From: JAQWUY01 sp049615605
GTDB taxonomy: Bacteria > Pseudomonadota > Alphaproteobacteria > JAQWUY01
Assembly (NCBI GenBank): GCA_049615605.1
Contig: JBMZFW010000042.1
Coordinates: 1-10,466 of the forward strand
DNA length: 10,466 bases
Direction: 5' to 3'
Below the pieces are notes generated by a model that had not been told where the DNA came from, did no database searches, and worked only from the letters and a program-made list of their open reading frames with translations. The translations under genes and the position numbers were made by a program. Shown here piece after piece: positions 1 to 6,811 of this stretch; positions within the stretch are counted from its first letter, which is position 1, and every line of letters starts with the position of its first letter.

Positions 1-59
1 TGTCATAAGGCATTTATAACAAAGAAATCAATTTAATTAAAGAAAATCATAAATATATT

Positions 60-1457
60 TTATTTATCTTTTGGACCAATCATATTGGCTGGCACAACCC
101 ATTCATCAAACTGTTCAGCAGTTAATAGACCAAGTTCAACAGCTGTTTCTTTTAATGTTGAATTGTTTTTGTGTGCCGTCTTTGCAATTAATGCGGCATT
201 GTCATAACCAATATGTGGATTAAGTGCCGTTACAAGCATTAATGATTGGTTCATTAATTCGTTAATCTTGTCTTCGTTTGCTTTAATACCAACAACACAA
301 TTATCGGCAAATGACATTGCACCATCCGTTAATAACTTAATTGATTGTAATACATTGTATGCAATCATTGGACGGAATACATTTAATTCAAAGTGTCCGT
401 TTGAACCGCCAACAGTTACGGCAACATTATTACCCATTACTTGCGAAGCAACCATAGTTAAGCTTTCACATTGTGTTGGATTTACCTTACCCGGCATAAT
501 TGATGAACCTGGTTCGTTTTCAGGTAATGATAATTCACCCAGACCAGACCTTGGACCCGAACCTAAGAAACGAATATCATTGGCAATTTTCATTACAGAA
601 GTTGCAATTACATTTAATGTGCCCGATACTTCCACCATTGCATCATTGGCACCCAATGATTCAAATTTATTTGGTGCGGTTACAAAATCAAGACCTGTTT
701 CATCAGCCACATTTTTGGCAAACTTTTCAGCAAAGCCTTTGATTGAATTTAAACCCGTACCAACGGCTGTACCACCTTGTGCAAGTTCCAATGCCCTTGG
801 CAGAGTTGTTTTAACCCTTTCAATACCATTTTTAATTTGCTGTACATATCCAGAAAATTCTTGCCCTAATGTAATTGGTGTTGCGTCTTGTGTATGGGTA
901 CGACCAATTTTAATAATATCTTTAAATTCATTAGACTTTTTATCCAATGCTTTTTGTAAATGTTCCAATGCAGGAATTAATTTGTTAACCAGTTCTTCGC
1001 TTACAGCAATTGAAACAGCCGTTGGAAAAGTATCATTTGACGATTGCCCCATATTCACATGGTCGTTTGGGTGAATTGGATCTTTTGAACCAACAACACC
1101 GCCCATAATTTCAATACCACGGTTTGAAATTACTTCGTTTGAATTCATATTTGTTTGTGTACCTGAACCCGTTTGCCATACAACCAATGGGAAATGTTCG
1201 TTTAATGAACCTGATATAACTTCATCACTTGCCTTAATAATAGCATCGGCAATATTCTTATCAATAACCCCAAGTTCAAGGTTGGTTTTACAAGCATTCT
1301 TTTTTAAGATACCCAAAGCACGAATAAGTGGCGATGGCATTGTTTCCCCACCAATCTTAAAGTTTTGTAATGACCTAGCCGTTTGTGCGCCCCAATACTT
1401 ATCGTTTGGAACTTGCATTTCACCCATTGTATCTGTTTCAATACGGTTATTTGTCAT
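60..1457 (-). CDS. fumC: Class II fumarate hydratase (fumarase C)
   Basis: Catalyses reversible hydration of fumarate to L-malate in the TCA cycle; cytosolic homotetramer with no iron-sulfur cluster. The 465-aa product is the usual FumC length (E. coli about 467). Family motifs are present: TQTNMNSNEV at residues 100-109, QSSNDTFPTA at 138-147, GRTHTQDATP at 185-194 with the catalytic-region histidine at 188, and the superfamily signature GSSIMPGKVNP at 317-327. The frame is open 27 codons further upstream, but I chose the ATG at 1457: an AGAGGA Shine-Dalgarno lies 8 bases before it, and FumC homologues begin close to this point. The extra residues would be Lys-rich out-of-frame translation of the sspB end. 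The start overlaps the sspB stop by 11 bases, suggesting translational coupling and cotranscription. The class is secure; aspartase is less likely given the closely FumC-like sequence. Confidence 0.97.
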   Translation of the reverse strand: MTNNRIETDTMGEMQVPNDKYWGAQTARSLQNFKIGGETMPSPLIRALGILKKNACKTNLELGVIDKNIADAIIKASDEVISGSLNEHFPLVVWQTGSGTQTNMNSNEVISNRGIEIMGGVVGSKDPIHPNDHVNMGQSSNDTFPTAVSIAVSEELVNKLIPALEHLQKALDKKSNEFKDIIKIGRTHTQDATPITLGQEFSGYVQQIKNGIERVKTTLPRALELAQGGTAVGTGLNSIKGFAEKFAKNVADETGLDFVTAPNKFESLGANDAMVEVSGTLNVIATSVMKIANDIRFLGSGPRSGLGELSLPENEPGSSIMPGKVNPTQCESLTMVASQVMGNNVAVTVGGSNGHFELNVFRPMIAYNVLQSIKLLTDGAMSFADNCVVGIKANEDKINELMNQSLMLVTALNPHIGYDNAALIAKTAHKNNSTLKETAVELGLLTAEQFDEWVVPANMIGPKDK

Positions 1458-1929
1458 TTTTTGAGTCCTCTTTTTCTTTTCTGAATTTTGATAAATCAAT
1501 AACTTCAGTTTCTTGTTTTTTTGTTTCAGTTTTTTCAACTTCTTTCATTTCTGTAATAACATCTTCTTCACCGTACATTGACATATTAAAGTGTAATGAA
1601 AATTGTACGCTTGGGTCATTGAAAGATAACAGTGCATCAAATGGAATAACCAATTTCTTTTGCTTATTATTAAAGCTTAATTCCAATGAAAATTTATCGT
1701 CATCAACAGCTAAATTCCAAAATTGATTTTGTAATACGATAGTCATATCATACGGATGTTCTTTTTTTAAATCCGCATCAATTTCAACGCCTGCAAAGTC
1801 CGTTAAGAAAGTAATGTAAAAATGGTGTTCCCCCGGAAGACCTTCTTTTTCAACAGTTTTAAGACATTTTTTTACAACATCAAGCATTGATTGTTCAATC
1901 AATTCGCCATAACCGATATAATCTGACAT
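1447..1929 (-). CDS. sspB: SspB-family ClpXP adaptor (alphaproteobacterial type)
   Basis: A 160-aa cytosolic adaptor expected to bind ssrA-tagged and selected regulatory proteins and deliver them to the ClpXP protease. Family blocks are easy to see: GLPGEHHFYITF at residues 30-41, MTIVLQNQFWNL at 62-73 and a VIPFDALLSFNDPSVQF block from 94. A polar, Lys/Glu-rich linker follows from about 120, then a tail VIDLSKFRK at 143-151 that matches the short C-terminal ClpX-docking peptide of the family. The ATG at 1929 has a weak AAAGAG ribosome site. The gene overlaps fumC by 11 bases; an sspB-fumC pairing is common in alphaproteobacteria (from memory). It is transcribed with fumC, probably from the promoter proposed at 1969-1997, although read-through from the transporter gene upstream is possible. 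The order of folded domain, linker and tail is typical and nothing is missing. Confidence 0.93.
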   Translation of the reverse strand: MSDYIGYGELIEQSMLDVVKKCLKTVEKEGLPGEHHFYITFLTDFAGVEIDADLKKEHPYDMTIVLQNQFWNLAVDDDKFSLELSFNNKQKKLVIPFDALLSFNDPSVQFSLHFNMSMYGEEDVITEMKEVEKTETKKQETEVIDLSKFRKEKEDSKNDK

Positions 1930-1968
1930 ATTTTTTACTCTTTAAATTTTGTTAGTTGTGATAATAAA

Positions 1969-1997
1969 ATGATATTATTTATAGCCTATAAAATCAA
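1969..1997 (-). promoter_or_regulatory. Predicted sigma70 promoter for sspB-fumC
   Basis: On the minus strand TTGATT (1992-1997) and TATCAT (1969-1974) are separated by exactly 17 bases, matching 4/6 of the -35 and 5/6 of the -10 consensus. Transcription would start near 1962, about 33 bases before the sspB ATG. The -35 lies inside a small AT-rich inverted repeat at the end of the transporter gene. Such matches can arise by chance in AT-rich DNA. Confidence 0.42.
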
Positions 1998-2011
1998 CCT
2001 TTATATTGATT

Positions 2012-3550
2012 TTACTTATAGTACTTTGAATAATCCATTGCGATACCATACGATGGGTCGTCTTTTAGAACTTCCACATCACTGCCTGCTTTTTTAAGCA
2101 AGTGACGGCAATCATCCGATAAGTGGCGAAGGTGAAGTTTCTTACCTTCTTTGTTATATCGTTCCCACAGACCGTCAATCGCTTCAATTGCTGAATGGTC
2201 GGCAACGCGTGAAAATTTAAAATCAATAACCACATCTTTTGGATCATTTTTAACATCAAATAAGTCACGGAACTTTGTTGTTGATGCAAAGAATAATACA
2301 CCGTGAACTAAATAAATCTTTTTACCTTTTGAATCTTTTACTTCTTCTGCCCAAATTTCACTAGCATTCTTCCATGCAAAAGCAAGTGCCGAAACAATAA
2401 CACCAACGATTACCGCAATGGCAAGGTCGGTAAATACAGTAACAATTGTAACCAATAATACAACGCCTGCATCAACCCTTGGTATGCGGTGTAAAATCTT
2501 AATTGATGACCATGCAAATGTGCCAATTACCACCATAAACATTACACCCGTTAAGGCAGCAAGTGGTATCATTTCAATTAATGGTGATGCAAATAAAATG
2601 AATGATAATAATACAAGTGCCGCAACGATACCAGATAACCTTGAACGACCACCTGATTGAATGTTAATCATTGATTGACCAATCATCGCACAACCACCCA
2701 TACCACCAAAGAAACCCGTCACAAGGTTTGCTGTGCCTTGCCCAATACATTCACGGGCTGTATTACCCTTTGTTTCGGTAATTTCATCAATAAGTGATAA
2801 TGTTAATAAACTTTCAATTAAACCAATTAATGCAAGTACAACTGCATATGGTAAAATAATTCTTAATGTATCAAGGTTTAAATCAACCATTGGAATATGG
2901 AATTCAGGTAAACCACCTGCAATTGATGCCATATCGCCAACTGTTCTTGCGTCAAAGCCAAAACCAACCGCAACACCAAATGTTACCAAGATACCCATTA
3001 ATGGGGCTGGTAATACTTTTGAAATTTTTGGGAATACATAAATAACCGCCATTGTTAATGCCGTTAAACCAAGCATTGTATATAATTGCGAACCTGCCAT
3101 CCATTGGCTTGTGCCATCGGCACCTGTTACTTTAAATTGTCCCATTTGTGCAAGGAAAATTACAATCGCAAGACCATTTACAAAGCCAAGCATTACTGGG
3201 TGTGGAACAAGGCGGATAAATTTACCCAATTTAAACACCCCTGCTAATATTTGCAAGATACCCATTAACACAACCGTTGCGAATAAATATTCAACACCGT
3301 GTATTGCAACCAATGAAACCATTACAACGGCTAAGGCACCAGTTGCACCAGAAATCATACCAGGGCGTCCACCAACAACCGATGTAACCAAACCAACGAT
3401 AAATGCTGCATATAAACCAACCAATGGTTGAACGCCAGCAACGAATGCAAAGGCAACGGCCTCTGGCACCAATGCAAGGGCAACAGTTAATCCAGATAAT
3501 ATATCCGCTTTTGAAGTTTTTGGGGTTTTACTTACGATTGTTGTTAACAT
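2012..3550 (-). CDS. SulP-family inorganic anion transporter with STAS domain
   Basis: A 512-aa inner-membrane SLC26/SulP carrier for an anion such as sulfate, bicarbonate or a dicarboxylate; the substrate cannot be read from sequence. The N-terminal family block LVPEAVAFAFVAGVQPL (27-43) is followed by GRPGMISGATGALAVV (61-76), PHPVMLGFVNGLAIVIF (116-132) and GGMGGCAMIGQSMINIQSGG (282-301), within a hydrophobic core reaching about 395. A cytosolic STAS domain occupies about 411-495, with a VVIDF strand and the ADHSAIEAID loop-helix at 450-459. I chose the ATG at 3550 because AAGGAC lies 7-8 bases upstream and the N-terminus then fits the family; the frame extends 47 codons further but that part is not SulP-like. 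It has its own probable promoter, 70 bases after the preceding unknown gene. The overall look resembles bacterial SulP proteins often labelled sulfate or bicarbonate permeases. Confidence 0.93.
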   Translation of the reverse strand: MLTTIVSKTPKTSKADILSGLTVALALVPEAVAFAFVAGVQPLVGLYAAFIVGLVTSVVGGRPGMISGATGALAVVMVSLVAIHGVEYLFATVVLMGILQILAGVFKLGKFIRLVPHPVMLGFVNGLAIVIFLAQMGQFKVTGADGTSQWMAGSQLYTMLGLTALTMAVIYVFPKISKVLPAPLMGILVTFGVAVGFGFDARTVGDMASIAGGLPEFHIPMVDLNLDTLRIILPYAVVLALIGLIESLLTLSLIDEITETKGNTARECIGQGTANLVTGFFGGMGGCAMIGQSMINIQSGGRSRLSGIVAALVLLSFILFASPLIEMIPLAALTGVMFMVVIGTFAWSSIKILHRIPRVDAGVVLLVTIVTVFTDLAIAVIVGVIVSALAFAWKNASEIWAEEVKDSKGKKIYLVHGVLFFASTTKFRDLFDVKNDPKDVVIDFKFSRVADHSAIEAIDGLWERYNKEGKKLHLRHLSDDCRHLLKKAGSDVEVLKDDPSYGIAMDYSKYYK

Positions 3551-3586
3551 ATTTTTGTCCTTATAAATTATATATATTTTTAGGAC

Positions 3587-3615
3587 TTTATAAATAAAAT
3601 TACCTAAATAAGCAA
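3587..3615 (-). promoter_or_regulatory. Predicted sigma70 promoter for the SulP transporter
   Basis: On the minus strand TTGCTT (3610-3615) and TATAAA (3587-3592) are 17 bases apart (4/6 and 5/6 matches). The predicted start near 3580 leaves a leader of about 30 bases carrying the AAGGAC ribosome site. The -35 lies just past the stop of the upstream gene, so the transporter could be expressed independently of it. Confidence 0.42.
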
Positions 3616-3620
3616 GTATG

Positions 3621-4238
3621 TTATTTTTTTCTGTCTTGTAATAATGCGGTTGTATCCACATCATAGGTAAATTTGTCTTTATTACCCGCACCCATTTGCT
3701 TAAAAATATTTAACATTTGGGCAATATGGTTTTGTTTGTTCGTATCGTCTTTTTTCATTTTATCAAGGGTGTTAAGCCACCAATATAAATCAAGTATTTG
3801 ACTTACACGAACCCAATTTTTTGGCAGGTTTTCATACGACTGTTCAATACCTTTGATAAAGTCCGCATTATTATTGTGTCTTAACAATGCCCCTAAATCA
3901 GCCAAGCCATCGCCAATAGTTGTATTATCACTTAATTCATTATCCGACTTTGTATCAATATTACCAATTACATTGCATACGGTATTTAAGTTTTCAAGTT
4001 CATATAAATATTGAATAATAAATTGCCAAACATAAGTTGTCTGCACCGCACCAATTCGTGGGGCAACATTTCCAGCAAATATAAGGTTGTGGCATTTATC
4101 GTGAAAATCAATAAGTCTGTTTGAATTAGCATTTGAAACATCAACAGACCCGCTGTGTAAATCAAATAATTGTTTACCCAGTTTCACACCCATTTCATAC
4201 GGGTTATTATTAATTTCATCAAATAAAGTATTTGTCAT
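3621..4238 (-). CDS. Hypothetical protein, 205 aa, unrecognised
   Basis: I do not recognise a family. The product is soluble-looking, rich in Asn and Asp, without signal peptide or membrane segment. Visible points are an aromatic helix-like stretch TTYVWQFIIQYLYELENL around residues 68-85, an Asn/Asp-rich middle (TKSDNELSDNTTIGDG), a second aromatic stretch VRVSQILDLYWWLNTLDKM at about 143-161, and a basic end QDRKK. The absence of stops over 618 bases and the clean position between a promoter and the transporter gene support a real gene. The frame has a stop five codons before the ATG, so the start is well bounded. No ribosome site precedes the ATG; the predicted -10 box ends only six bases before it, suggesting a leaderless mRNA. 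It lies 70 bases upstream of the SulP gene on the same strand, but the functional link is unknown. Confidence 0.8.
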   Translation of the reverse strand: MTNTLFDEINNNPYEMGVKLGKQLFDLHSGSVDVSNANSNRLIDFHDKCHNLIFAGNVAPRIGAVQTTYVWQFIIQYLYELENLNTVCNVIGNIDTKSDNELSDNTTIGDGLADLGALLRHNNNADFIKGIEQSYENLPKNWVRVSQILDLYWWLNTLDKMKKDDTNKQNHIAQMLNIFKQMGAGNKDKFTYDVDTTALLQDRKK

Positions 4239-4244
4239 TTGCTG

Positions 4245-4273
4245 ATAATAATTTTAAGTGCTTAAAAAATCAA
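4245..4273 (-). promoter_or_regulatory. Predicted promoter giving a leaderless mRNA for the 205-aa gene
   Basis: On the minus strand TTGATT (4268-4273) and TATTAT (4245-4250) have a 17-base spacer. Only CAGCAA separates the -10 from the ATG at 4238, so a normal start point 6-7 bases downstream would fall on or beside the A of the start codon. There is no Shine-Dalgarno sequence, which agrees with leaderless translation. Confidence 0.45.
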
Positions 4274-4281
4274 TAGTTCGC

Positions 4282-4308
4282 TTGCTTTTTTTGCCATTTT
4301 CATATAAA
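4282..4308 (+). promoter_or_regulatory. Possible promoter for the ettA operon
   Basis: TTGCTT (4282-4287) and TATAAA (4303-4308) sit in the divergent intergenic region before ettA, but the spacer is only 15 bases, so the -35 assignment is weak. The -10-like box would give a leader of about 33 bases containing the TAAGGA ribosome site. Its elements lie back to back with the promoter of the divergent 205-aa gene. Confidence 0.3.
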
Positions 4309-4347
4309 TAAATACCCCTAACAACAAATTAAATAAGGAAACACAAA

Positions 4348-6024
4348 ATGTCTTATCAATATGTATACGGTATGAACGGCTTAAGCAAAACTTATCCAGG
4401 TGGCAAAACTGTACTTAACAACATTAACTTACAGTTCTTACCAGGGGCGAAAATCGGTGTGCTTGGTTATAACGGTGCGGGTAAATCAACACTGTTAAAA
4501 ATTATGGCGGGTATTGATAATGAATACCAAGGCGACGCTTGGGTTGCCGATGGCGTTAATGTTGGTTATTTACCACAGGAACCACAGCTGGACAACAGCA
4601 AAACCGTTGCCCAAAATGTTATGGACGGTATGGGTGAAATTAAAAAGATTGTTGATGAATTCAATGAAATATCTATGAAGCTTGGCGAAGTAACCGATAA
4701 CGATGAAATGATGGCATTAATTGAAAAGCAAGGTGTTTTACAAGAACAAATTGACGCGGCGGACGCGTGGGATTTAGACCGTATTGTTGACATTGCAATG
4801 GACGCACTTCGTTGCCCGCCTGCGGATTCACCAGTTGATAAATTATCTGGTGGTGAAATTCGTCGTGTTGCATTATGTAAATTATTATTATCAAAACCAG
4901 ATATGTTATTACTGGACGAACCAACAAACCACTTAGACGCGGAAAGTGTTGCGTGGTTACAAAGGTTCCTTGGCGATTATGCCGGAACTGTGGTAATGGT
5001 TACCCACGATAGATACTTCCTTGATAATGTGACAGGTTGGATATTGGAACTTGACCGTGGCACGGGTATCCCGTACGAAGGTAATTATACTTCTTGGTTG
5101 GAACAAAAATCACAACGCTTAAAACAAGAAAATAAAGAAGAAGACGAACGCGCAAAAACAATCGCACAAGAACGCGAATGGGTAAGCCAATCACCAAAGG
5201 CAAGACAGGCAAAGAACAAAGCCCGTATTAAAGCCTATGAAGAATTATTACAACAACAAACTGAAGAACGCAATGTTACAAATTCAATCGTTATCCCTGC
5301 GGGCGAACGACTGGGCGAAGTGGTAATTGAAGCACAAGGTGTGGCAAAAGCTTTCGGCGATAAGTTATTATATGAAAATATGGAATTTAATTTACCACGC
5401 GGTGGTATCGTTGGTATTATTGGTCCAAACGGTGCGGGTAAAACAACATTATTCAAAATGATTTCTGGTGCGGAAACACCAGATGACGGTACATTCAAAG
5501 TTGGCGATACGGTTAAGCTTGGTTATGTTGACCAAAGCCGTGACCACTTGGACGATACAAAAACTGTTTGGGAAGAAATTTCAGATGGGCTTGATAATGT
5601 GGAATTGGGTAAACGCGTAATGTCATCGCGTGCCTATGTTGGTTCATTTAACTTTAAAGGTGTTGACCAACAAAAGAAAGTTGGACAATTATCAGGCGGT
5701 GAACGAAACCGTGTACATATGGCAAAGATGCTTAAAAAAGGTGCCAATGTATTACTTCTTGATGAACCGACAAATGATTTAGATGTGGATACATTGCGTG
5801 CATTGGAAGAAGCATTATTAACATTTGCCGGCTGTGCGGTAATTATTTCCCACGACCGTTGGTTCCTTGACCGTGTGGCAACACATATCCTAGCCTTTGA
5901 AGGGGATTCACAAGTGACTTGGTTTGAAGGTAACTATCAAGATTATGAAGCCGACCGCAAGCGTCGTTTAGGTGACGAAGCATTAAACCCAACACGAATT
6001 AAATACAAGCCTGTTACAAGGTAA
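4348..6024 (+). CDS. ettA: ABC-F translation factor EttA (energy-dependent translational throttle)
   Basis: A 558-aa soluble ABC-F ATPase without membrane domain; E. coli EttA is about 555 aa. EttA binds the ribosomal E site and gates entry into elongation according to ATP/ADP level. Both nucleotide-binding domains are intact. Domain 1 has Walker A GYNGAGKST (40-48), signature LSGGE (166-170), Walker B LLLDEP (187-192) and VTHDR (218-222). Domain 2 has GPNGAGKTT (359-367), LSGGE (448-452), LLLDEP (469-474) and ISHDR (500-504). The charged helical insert around 95-145 is the arm, and the Lys/Glu-rich linker around 250-305, with SPKARQAKNKARIKAYEELL, is typical of the subfamily. The ATG follows TAAGGA at good spacing. 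It is the first gene of an operon, with DUF1244 11 bases downstream. GC content is clearly higher than in the islet genes. Other ABC-F members such as Uup are less likely given the length and linker. Confidence 0.96.
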   Translation: MSYQYVYGMNGLSKTYPGGKTVLNNINLQFLPGAKIGVLGYNGAGKSTLLKIMAGIDNEYQGDAWVADGVNVGYLPQEPQLDNSKTVAQNVMDGMGEIKKIVDEFNEISMKLGEVTDNDEMMALIEKQGVLQEQIDAADAWDLDRIVDIAMDALRCPPADSPVDKLSGGEIRRVALCKLLLSKPDMLLLDEPTNHLDAESVAWLQRFLGDYAGTVVMVTHDRYFLDNVTGWILELDRGTGIPYEGNYTSWLEQKSQRLKQENKEEDERAKTIAQEREWVSQSPKARQAKNKARIKAYEELLQQQTEERNVTNSIVIPAGERLGEVVIEAQGVAKAFGDKLLYENMEFNLPRGGIVGIIGPNGAGKTTLFKMISGAETPDDGTFKVGDTVKLGYVDQSRDHLDDTKTVWEEISDGLDNVELGKRVMSSRAYVGSFNFKGVDQQKKVGQLSGGERNRVHMAKMLKKGANVLLLDEPTNDLDVDTLRALEEALLTFAGCAVIISHDRWFLDRVATHILAFEGDSQVTWFEGNYQDYEADRKRRLGDEALNPTRIKYKPVTR

Positions 6025-6035
6025 GGGATAAAACA

Positions 6036-6314
6036 ATGACACAACCATCTGATAAAGTAAAAGCACAGGTTCTAGACCGCTTAATTAATCATTTACAAGA
6101 CAGAACCGATGTGCAAAACATTGATTTAATGAATTTAGCCAACTTCTGCCGTAATTGTTTATCAAAATGGGCAGTTGCTGAATCTGGTGATGAAATATCA
6201 CTTGAAGAAGCCCGTAATTGGGTATATGGTATGGATTACGATGAATGGAAGGATAAATTCCAATTGGAAGCCACGCCAGAACAACTAGAAAAATTTAATA
6301 ACCGTAAACAATAA
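6036..6314 (+). CDS. DUF1244-family small protein
   Basis: A 92-aa cytosolic protein of the DUF1244 family, which has no firmly assigned function that I know of. The defining feature is the FCRNCLSKW motif at residues 37-45, with two cysteines three positions apart, followed by the acidic helix EEARNWVYGMDYDEWKDKF at 57-75, also typical. The closely spaced cysteines could bind metal or be redox active; this is inference. It starts 11 bases after ettA with AAGGGA upstream of the ATG, and is followed 12 bases later by the GapR-like gene, so all three are almost certainly cotranscribed. Length matches the family (about 90-100 aa) and nothing is disrupted. Confidence 0.9.
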   Translation: MTQPSDKVKAQVLDRLINHLQDRTDVQNIDLMNLANFCRNCLSKWAVAESGDEISLEEARNWVYGMDYDEWKDKFQLEATPEQLEKFNNRKQ

Positions 6315-6326
6315 AGGGTTAATACA

Positions 6327-6674
6327 ATGACACAAGAACACGAATACAACACAACTGCGGAAGAAAACACACAAGCAGAAGCACAAACAAACGAAAACAC
6401 TTCACCTGCAAAAGAAGAAGATGTTACACCAGGTATGACACCAACTGGTCAACGCCTGCGTGCTTATTTTGAACGCATTGAAAGATTAGAAGAATCTAAA
6501 AAAGAAATCGCTGATGATATTAAAGAAGTATTCGCCGAAGCAAAAGGCGACGGCTTTGATGTTAAGGCAATGCGTAAAATCTTATCTATGCGTAAGAAAG
6601 ATCCAAACGACCTTGCGGAAGAAGAAGCAATTATTGAAACATATATGTCAGCCCTTGGTATGACAAAGTTTTAA
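6327..6674 (+). CDS. gapR: GapR-like (DUF2312) DNA-binding protein with acidic N-terminal extension
   Basis: A 115-aa member of the DUF2312/GapR family. Caulobacter GapR binds AT-rich, overtwisted DNA ahead of replication and transcription machinery and helps topoisomerases. The family core spans residues 39-112, beginning PTGQRLRAYFERIERLEESK, then the helix KEIADDIKEVFAEAKGDGFD, the segment AMRKILSMRKKD and the C-terminal helix EEEAIIETYMSALGM. The first 36 residues are an extra low-complexity stretch rich in Glu, Thr, Asn and Gln with almost no basic residues, probably disordered; Caulobacter GapR, about 89 aa, lacks it. The ATG has AAAGGG upstream and there is no good later start, so the extension seems genuine. 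It is last in the ettA operon, before a strong terminator. Family assignment is firm; the exact role here is inferred from the Caulobacter protein. Confidence 0.92.
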   Translation: MTQEHEYNTTAEENTQAEAQTNENTSPAKEEDVTPGMTPTGQRLRAYFERIERLEESKKEIADDIKEVFAEAKGDGFDVKAMRKILSMRKKDPNDLAEEEAIIETYMSALGMTKF

Positions 6675-6699
6675 ATAGATTTATTGGTCTATTATCTAC

Positions 6700-6747
6700 A
6701 AAAGCCGATTGCTCAGTTACTATATGTAAATTCCAATCGGCTTTTTT
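6700..6747 (+). terminator. Rho-independent terminator of the ettA operon
   Basis: A perfect 12-bp stem, AAAAGCCGATTG (6700-6711) with CAATCGGCTTTT (6734-6745), ends in a run of six T (6742-6747). The 22-base apical part contains a smaller stem TTAC/GTAA (6717-6720 with 6726-6729) around TATAT. It lies 25 bases after the gapR stop. The A-rich left arm means it could also act weakly on the minus strand. Confidence 0.9.
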
Positions 6748-6811
6748 GATTCTAGACTCACTAAAATTGATTTTTTTATGTTATTATTAGTAATATATAA
6801 AAGGATTAAAA

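Noticed and set aside
1..59. Possible gene start or terminator downstream of fumC
   Set aside because: Only AT-rich sequence is visible, with no stem followed by a T run and too little sequence to support another gene.
268..1074. Long open frame on the plus strand inside fumC (268 codons)
   Set aside because: It lies wholly antisense to an intact fumarase gene, has no ribosome site or recognisable domain, and is explained by codon bias of the opposite strand.
1458..1538. N-terminal extension of 27 codons on FumC
   Set aside because: It overlaps the sspB coding end out of frame, is Lys-rich and unlike FumC, and a good AGAGGA ribosome site precedes the ATG at 1457.
1986..2021. Small AT-rich inverted repeat at the end of the SulP gene as a terminator
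   Set aside because: The stem is nearly free of G and C, there is no proper T run after it, and it contains the proposed -35 box of sspB, so termination is not convincing.
3557..3586. Inverted repeat (GTCCT with AGGAC) that might hide the ribosome site of the transporter mRNA
   Set aside because: The predicted transcription start near 3580 falls after the left arm, so that arm would not be in the RNA; only five base pairs support it.
3551..3691. N-terminal extension of 47 codons on the SulP transporter
   Set aside because: It crosses the end of the upstream gene and the promoter region; the ATG at 3550 has AAGGAC at correct spacing and the family-like sequence starts there.
6767..6796. TTGATT and TAATAT as promoter for the ankyrin gene
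   Set aside because: The spacer is 18 bases with a poor -10, and the resulting start point would fall within the ribosome site.
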